From Blautia sp. An81 (GTDB taxonomy: Bacteria; Bacillota; Clostridia; Lachnospirales; Lachnospiraceae), in assembly GCF_002161285.1 (NCBI RefSeq), contig NZ_NFHH01000022.1, positions 1 through 61,854 of the forward strand: DNA of 61,854 nucleotides, read 5' to 3'. This document shows, in pieces, positions 57,378 through 61,854 of this stretch. The position numbers and the translations under genes were made by a program. The notes under the pieces were generated by a model that was not told the DNA's origin, searched no databases, and saw nothing but the letters and a program-made list of their open reading frames with translations. The first letter of the stretch is position 1; the number at the start of each line of letters is the position of its first letter.

Positions 57378-58369
57378 AAGGAGAGAATAGAACTCCATAG
57401 AACAAAAGCATGAACACTGTCCCCTCCGATTATGTTTCTAAACTTATTTATACTCTCATAGATTTGGTCTTGTTCATTTATTGCCGAATAAGAATGAAAA
57501 AATGCGTTTTCAGTCGATACTGTTGGCATTGGATTTATTTCTAAAAAGTAAGTATTTTCTTCTGTTAATTCTAAATCTAAGTCGTAGTGCTCTTTTTTCA
57601 GTCGTGCATCAATCCTGCAGAATGTATTGAGATTTATATCTGCTGCAAGTTTTCTGCAGGATTGAATTAGACCATCAGAAAGATTATGTGCTATATAACG
57701 CTGGAATTTATTATTTGGATTAGCATAATCTTCATCCAAGAACCAGTTAATATCTTTACTTTCTGGAATATAAATTATTGTTGGCATAAAATCCATTTCT
57801 TCTTTTACCGGATTGTATATCATAGGAATAGTTATGTCAAAACCTGGTATAAATTCCTGATAAATTCCTTCTCCATTTAGCTCACTCAGAAATTCTCTAT
57901 GGACACCTATACTGCTACCTAAGTTTAGAGGTTTATATATTCCATTTTTATCTGAAGGGTTTAAATCAGCAGGGACAAGAAATCCTGCATTTTTGGCAAG
58001 AATATTAGATGTTTTTTTATTTTCACCAGTGACTATGCCATATGAATCACATGGTATACATGGAATACCAATAAAGCTACATATTGAAGGAACAAGCGGC
58101 ATGGAAGATAGTAGTGTACTTCCGCAATTTAAGTTTACTACAAAATCTATTTTAGGCAGAGTATTGGAAATTGCTTTTTCCACAAATGTCCTTACATCCA
58201 GGATTAATGGTATACAGTGAAGTTGCTGCACGGCAAGTAGCCATGGGGCAATAATATCACTTTCCCATACATGATAGTGTTCAAAACCAATAGCCTCTTC
58301 ACCTTCAAAAATATAGACAATTGCAATCGTTTTTCTTTTTGCTTTTTCATAAAAATTATCTGATTTCAT
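57356..58369 (-). CDS. ATP-grasp ligase (D-Ala-D-Ala ligase-related)
   Basis: 337 residues. Features of the Ddl-like ATP-grasp fold: GIPCIPCDSYGIVTGENKKTSNILAKNAGFLVPADL (about 108-143), NLGSSIGVHREFLSE with the Ser/Gly loop, EFIPGFDITIPMIYN, and the metal-binding end DLELTEENTYFLEINPMPTVS (about 276-296, Glu and Asn ligands). It should join an amino acid to another carboxylate using ATP; substrate unknown. AT-rich as its convergent neighbour, and controlled by the same palindrome. A stand-alone Ddl for peptidoglycan would be an alternative. Confidence 0.8.
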   Translation of the reverse strand: MKSDNFYEKAKRKTIAIVYIFEGEEAIGFEHYHVWESDIIAPWLLAVQQLHCIPLILDVRTFVEKAISNTLPKIDFVVNLNCGSTLLSSMPLVPSICSFIGIPCIPCDSYGIVTGENKKTSNILAKNAGFLVPADLNPSDKNGIYKPLNLGSSIGVHREFLSELNGEGIYQEFIPGFDITIPMIYNPVKEEMDFMPTIIYIPESKDINWFLDEDYANPNNKFQRYIAHNLSDGLIQSCRKLAADINLNTFCRIDARLKKEHYDLDLELTEENTYFLEINPMPTVSTENAFFHSYSAINEQDQIYESINKFRNIIGGDSVHAFVLWSSILSFYSHVQK

Positions 58370-58414
58370 AAATATGAATATTCCCCCATATCTTCGTTAC
58401 AAAATCTTTTTATA

Positions 58415-58432
58415 GATAATTAAGTATTATCC
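58415..58432 (-). promoter_or_regulatory. Palindromic site shared by the two convergent cassette genes (copy 2)
   Basis: On the minus strand GGATAATACTTAATTATC, 18 bases identical to 55638-55655. A -10-like TATACT lies upstream (about 58448-58453). It stands 45 bases before the ATP-grasp start. Confidence 0.7.
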
Positions 58433-58599
58433 AGCCTATATATTACTTACAGTATAGCAGATTCCACCATATTTTTCCATTTTTAAAATTAAATTTTATT
58501 ATTAACCCAGATTGCAATATTCCATTTCATATTACGGCATACAAAAAAAACCGCCACTGCTGCCGGCCAATCCTCTGCGCCATTTCCATCTTTATATCA
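58433..58599. other. Region between the cassette and the integrase
   Basis: AT-rich, no gene. Near 58543-58550 a run of eight A (U on the minus strand) follows a GC-rich imperfect hairpin at about 58551-58586, a possible terminator of the integrase gene. Confidence 0.4.
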
Positions 58600-59517
58600 T
58601 TATGCTGCTATTTTAATCACCATCTTATTCCTTGGATGTTTCGTCCTTAAAATGTCTGCCTGCTTTCTCGCTGCCACATGAATATAGATCTGCGTTGTCC
58701 TGATCGAGCTGTGTCCGAGTATACGCTGCAGACAGCTAATGTCTACGTCCTCCTCAATCAGATATGTAGCAAAAGAGTGCCGGAACATATGCGGGGTAAT
58801 ATTCCGTTCAATCCCTGCCTGCTTGGCATATTTCTTAATCATTCCTCGAATTGACTGCTCTGTGAACCGCTGATTCCTCTGGTTGATAAAGAAATAGCCG
58901 CAGGCTTTGATCTCCTTTTCATTGTCAGTATAGTATTTCTTGAGAAGATTAAGTACCTCCGGCTCTCCGATCTGTATGTAGCGTTCTTTTGCTCCTTTCC
59001 CCATAATTCGTATCAAGCCTGAATTCAGATCAACACAATCTGCTTTCAGATTGGAAATCTCAGATACGCGCGCACCTGTTGCGAAGAGCATCTCGACAAC
59101 CGCCTGATCCCTTCTCCTGCGTTTTACCTCTTTATCTGAAAGATCCGACGGATAAGCATACATAAAATTCAGAAGACGTTCAATTTCTTCCCTTGGTATA
59201 ATTCTCGGAAGTATAATGTCCTCCTTGAATTTTACCTTTACTTTTCGGAAAGGATTCTCGCCAATTCTCTCCTCCTCTTCCAGAAAATTATAGTATGCGC
59301 GGATTGAGGCAATTTTCCTTTTAATCGTTTTCTGTTTATACTTTTTATGCAGATCTGTTATAAATTGATCAATTTCCTCTTTTCCCGGATCGCAACAGGA
59401 AACAGCGTCAAAATATTGTTTTAAATCAATCCGGTATGCCTTCAGTGTTTTCTCATCCAGTTCCTTGCGGTATTTGCAATATTCAAGGTAATAGTCCACT
59501 TGTTCTTTTGCGGTCAT
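58600..59517 (-). CDS. Tyrosine recombinase (XerC/D-like integrase)
   Basis: 305 residues with an N-terminal SAM-like core-binding domain (1-95) and a complete catalytic domain: Arg in ATGARVSEIS, Lys in GKGAKER, HMFRH (His-x-x-Arg), GHSSI, and nucleophile Tyr in TTQIYIHV. Likely to move or resolve the element. Its position next to AT-rich cargo and the end of the element fits an ICE integrase. GGAGG upstream. Alternatively it is a XerD-type resolvase of multimers. Confidence 0.87.
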   Translation of the reverse strand: MTAKEQVDYYLEYCKYRKELDEKTLKAYRIDLKQYFDAVSCCDPGKEEIDQFITDLHKKYKQKTIKRKIASIRAYYNFLEEEERIGENPFRKVKVKFKEDIILPRIIPREEIERLLNFMYAYPSDLSDKEVKRRRRDQAVVEMLFATGARVSEISNLKADCVDLNSGLIRIMGKGAKERYIQIGEPEVLNLLKKYYTDNEKEIKACGYFFINQRNQRFTEQSIRGMIKKYAKQAGIERNITPHMFRHSFATYLIEEDVDISCLQRILGHSSIRTTQIYIHVAARKQADILRTKHPRNKMVIKIAA

Positions 59518-60094
59518 GCTTTTTCCTCCTCAATAAACAATCTAAGAACAGTTTAGCATATCCGCATCACATACCGATGGTATAGCATAATTTTAAAAGT
59601 TAGGCTGCTTACAAATTATTTCCAGGAATCCCTCAATCGTTCATAGGATTCTTGAAACCCCTTTTTTCGTTCCTCTAGCTCCTGTTTCTTTACATCAGGC
59701 ATCCTCTCGAAAAGCTGACAGTCCGTCAGGTCTTCCAGCCCCAGCTCCTCCTGGAAGGAATCCAGATAGTACCTTCCTATAATGTCAAGCCTAAAAACAT
59801 TGATTTTTCAAGCTTTTTTTAACTTGTTACCTCATATAAACAGAGCCAAAAGTGATGAACAGTCATAGTATCTTGTACTGAATAGCTATAGATGGGTGCA
59901 CTTCATAAAGCATCCTTTGATTGACGATTATAAAGGCTATTTCCCCTCTGTTTTGCTATGATGGTGAACCTTCCGTGTCTACAGGGATCGTGTCCCAACT
60001 TCCTTCGTCCCACCTGTTCATACACTGAGTGCCAGCTAAGCTTTCTAACAGGGTCTATGCCCTATGGAGGATACTCCTGCCGGCTACAGCTCTT
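59518..60094. other. Region with a gene remnant and IS flank
   Basis: On the minus strand, 59617-59790 is an open tail (SFQEELGLEDLTDCQLFERM ... YERLRDSWK stop) of a protein whose beginning is missing. A short inverted repeat ATACCgatGGTAT (59573-59585) lies before the integrase. The part 59830-60094 shows no gene; it may be the outer end of the IS or its flank. Confidence 0.4.
59617..59790 (-). pseudogene. C-terminal remnant of an unidentified gene
   Basis: About 58 codons beginning near LDIIGRYYLDSFQEELG and ending SYERLRDSWK at a TAA (59617-59619). Strongly helical and charged, coding-like composition, no start codon, cut off upstream where the IS flank begins. Confidence 0.5.
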
Positions 60095-60116
60095 GTTTCT
60101 GTTTGATTATTTACTG

Positions 60117-60290
60117 ACCTGACCGGTTCCGCACAGCACTCATTCAGTGGACGCTACGCTGTGCCTCCCCTTAGTCGGTCTTCTGATGACAGGGATTCCT
60201 TTTCCCCGTCTCCTTCGGGTTCCTTTCCAGGACCCTGCTCAGCACCAGACGTTTCTGCAACTCAGCAGGATCCTGGAATTCTTCTTTTCT
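60117..60290 (-). ncRNA. Candidate bridge RNA of the IS110-family element
   Basis: On the minus strand a 13-bp stem CCAGGATCCTGCT ... AGCAGGGTCCTGG (about 60229-60280) encloses a ~24-base loop; a second stem GCACAGC ... GCTGTGC (about 60130-60162) encloses a ~20-base loop. IS110-family recombinases use a structured non-coding RNA with two loops that pair with target and donor DNA; in the IS1111 group it lies after the gene. The size and two-loop shape fit, but the loops were not matched to DNA. Confidence 0.45.
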
Positions 60291-60301
60291 GATCTGTTCG
60301 A

Positions 60302-61732
60302 TTACGCTGCTGCTGTCTGTACATTCTCTGGATACCGGATATCCTTCAACAGTTTCTCAGGATCATACGGTTTTCCTGTCTTCAGCATCGTATAGATCAC
60401 ACGAAGGAGCTTGCATGCGATCACGATCAGTGACTGCATCTTCTGGAGCGCATTTCCCGCCCGCGTTGTATAGTGGGCATGGATCCATTTATATTCTTCT
60501 CCATGTGCCACCGCTGACCGGGCGGCCTGGAATAGCCAGTATCTCAGCCTTTTGCGTCCTCTATGGCTGATCCTGGTCTCTCCTTTATGCTTTCCGGAAC
60601 TGCATGAAACCAGCCCCAGTCCGCTCAGTTTCTGCAACTCTTTTGCATCGTCAAACCGGGAAATATCTCCCATTTCCGCAAGGATCCCGGAAAGGATCTT
60701 CCCGCCGATCCCCGGTATCTCCAACACATTTTCTGCATGGGGGATCTCCCTGCATTTTTCATTCAGTTTGTTTTCTATTTCTGCAAGCTCTTCGTCCAGT
60801 TCCATGATCTTCTCTGCGAACCACCGTACGGCTTCCCTTCCGCCTGCTGTGCCATCTTTCAGCCCTATGCTCGTTTCTGCATACTTTACGATCTCAGCCG
60901 CCCTGCTGTAGCCGCGCCCTCTCAGCTTTGCCTGGTGCCAGATCTCTCGGATCCCTTCTCCTCCCAGTTTCAGGATGTCCTCCGGAAACGGCGCTTCCTT
61001 CAGGACTGCCATGCAGAATGCCCCATCTATTTTTCCGAATGCGTCCTTATATTCTGGAAAATAGATCTTCATCTCCCTGTGCAGCCGGTTCATGCTCCGG
61101 TTCCGGTCCTCTGTCAGCTGTTCCCGGAACATGGAGAGTCTCCGCAGTTCTGCGTATACTTTTTCCGGCAGATACGGCATCCCGTAATTCCCGTCTTTCA
61201 CAAGGTTTGCAATCAGCTTCGGATCTTTCCGGTCATCCTTCTGCTGGCTGTTGTCTTCCAGTTCTTTCGTCTGTTTCACGGCGTAAGGATTTACCTGAAC
61301 GACACTGATCCCGTTTGAGACCATCCATGCCGCAAGACAGAACCAGTAATGTCCGGTAGGCTCAAGTCCTAAGACAATCTGTTTTTTATCGTTTGCGGCC
61401 GCAAGCTGTACTGCCCAGTCATGGGCTTTCCGAAATCCCTCAGCATCATTTTCAAACGCAAGCACCTTCTTACTCAGCTCCCTGCCTCTTGCATCGATTG
61501 CCCTGACATAATGTGTCTCGCTGCCGATATCACATCCAACGATCAGCATATCATCGCTGATGAAGGAGAGCTTATCATTTTTGCTGAATTTTCCCTGAGT
61601 CTCAAAATCTCTCCAGGTATAGGATTTCATCTCATTGAGTATACGGTTTGCTTTTTCTACCATCTCCCTCTGTTCCTGTATATTCATCACAGAATTGACT
61701 TGATTGTTTGCTCTTTTTGTTTTACTATTCAT
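60302..61732 (-). CDS. IS110-family transposase (DEDD recombinase)
   Basis: 476 residues: N-terminal RuvC-like DEDD domain (VGCDIGSETHYV at about 64-75, the first Asp; LGLEPTGHYW at about 120, the Glu), and a C-terminal Transposase_20 domain with EIPGIGGKILSGILAEMG and the serine-containing LVSCSSGKHKG. The two halves and the length are those of IS110/IS1111. ATG after GAGGTATCTGA. It catalyses recombination guided by a bridge RNA. Confidence 0.92.
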   Translation of the reverse strand: MNSKTKRANNQVNSVMNIQEQREMVEKANRILNEMKSYTWRDFETQGKFSKNDKLSFISDDMLIVGCDIGSETHYVRAIDARGRELSKKVLAFENDAEGFRKAHDWAVQLAAANDKKQIVLGLEPTGHYWFCLAAWMVSNGISVVQVNPYAVKQTKELEDNSQQKDDRKDPKLIANLVKDGNYGMPYLPEKVYAELRRLSMFREQLTEDRNRSMNRLHREMKIYFPEYKDAFGKIDGAFCMAVLKEAPFPEDILKLGGEGIREIWHQAKLRGRGYSRAAEIVKYAETSIGLKDGTAGGREAVRWFAEKIMELDEELAEIENKLNEKCREIPHAENVLEIPGIGGKILSGILAEMGDISRFDDAKELQKLSGLGLVSCSSGKHKGETRISHRGRKRLRYWLFQAARSAVAHGEEYKWIHAHYTTRAGNALQKMQSLIVIACKLLRVIYTMLKTGKPYDPEKLLKDIRYPENVQTAAA

Positions 61733-61854
61733 TTCAGATACCTCTTGTGTTTTTAGATTTTACCAACTCGCCAGGTCAGTAATAATCTAAATTTACTTGA
61801 GGTATTTTCTTTGGTCAACTCCTTGATTTAAAGTATACAGGAAGCTTTCTACTT
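61733..61854. other. Upstream end of the IS and flank
   Basis: Contains the subterminal repeat (about 61771-61786) and the ribosome site GAGGTATCTGA; beyond ~61790 the sequence is the flank. No gene. Confidence 0.5.

Larger units (their letters stand above)
60095..61790 (-). mobile_element. IS110-family (IS1111-like) insertion sequence
   Basis: A transposase gene (60302-61732) with subterminal inverted repeats: GATTATTTACTGACCTG at about 60099-60115 and, in inverse orientation, GATTATTACTGACCTG at about 61771-61786. Subterminal repeats and a longer non-coding end after the gene are marks of the IS1111 group. Exact ends are not determined because these elements make no target duplication. Confidence 0.65.

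Noticed and set aside
12118..59620. Direct repeats as ICE attachment sites
   Set aside because: I compared the left edge (12118-12184) with the regions around the integrase (58433-58599, 59518-59616) by eye and found no convincing shared core.
1..61854. tRNA or rRNA genes and an att site at a tRNA
   Set aside because: No cloverleaf-like segment or rRNA motif was noticed on either strand; a tool search could still find a degenerate one.

Overview
The window looks like accessory DNA from a Gram-positive gut Firmicute, most likely a clostridial/Lachnospiraceae-type bacterium. The reasons are the strong AGGAGG ribosome sites, the Tn1549-like conjugation genes, a class B sortase with an LPXTG-like adhesin, a PrgI/VirB4/VirB6 transfer set, and IS110-family DNA. 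No rRNA, tRNA or CRISPR array was seen. Almost every gene is on the minus strand. All identifications come from reading the sequence and from memory of families; no database was searched.

Layout. (1) 1-6000: remnant of a Tn1549-like integrative conjugative element (ICE), read right to left: ParB-like protein, DUF4406-like protein, C5-DNA methyltransferase with a second gene in another frame, ArdA antirestriction protein, an ICE protein of unknown role, PcfB (frameshifted) and the first ~100 codons of a VirD4, cut off next to the start of a serine recombinase. (2) 6020-9940: a truncated ABC permease, a membrane protein/XRE regulator pair, and a complete two-component system whose promoter shares 11-bp direct repeats with the permease promoter. 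(3) 9960-12180: degraded junction DNA with a serine hydrolase gene flanked by two inverted, covarying hairpins, and an MFS transporter fragment. (4) 12245-55486: a second, larger conjugative element. Its left half holds a RepA-like ATPase, sortase, a 2204-residue adhesin, primase, an ERF-like annealing protein, a cold-shock protein and an S1-domain protein. The centre holds a VirD4 coupling protein, a replication initiator with internal iterons, VirB4, PrgI, a VirB1-like hydrolase, VirB6 and a VirB2-like protein. The right half holds a cargo group (YaiI, macro domain, YjbR, zinc ribbon, peptide deformylase), an Rpn-family nuclease gene followed by two stand-alone copies of its C-terminal module, a split sigma-factor pair, ParM/ParR and a Ku/ATP-ligase end-joining pair (Ku carries an amber codon). 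(5) 55640-58435: an AT-rich cassette of two convergent genes (TPR-like protein and ATP-grasp enzyme), each preceded by the same 18-base palindromic sequence. (6) 58600-61854: tyrosine recombinase, a gene remnant and an IS110/IS1111-type insertion sequence with a structured non-coding end.

How it fits together: leftward transcripts start at recognisable promoters (about 26.7, 30.6, 45.55, 50.03 and 52.88 kb). In several operons the promoter is followed by an intrinsic terminator before the first gene, suggesting element-wide attenuation or antitermination. Two of these leaders, 23 kb apart, share the same three-hairpin architecture and are the best candidate for an undescribed RNA. Other leads are the Rpn C-terminal module array, the convergent ATP-grasp/TPR cassette, the covarying hairpin pair at 10.3/11.6 kb, and three genes whose Shine-Dalgarno sequence points at a non-standard start codon. 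No recognisable relaxase gene was found.
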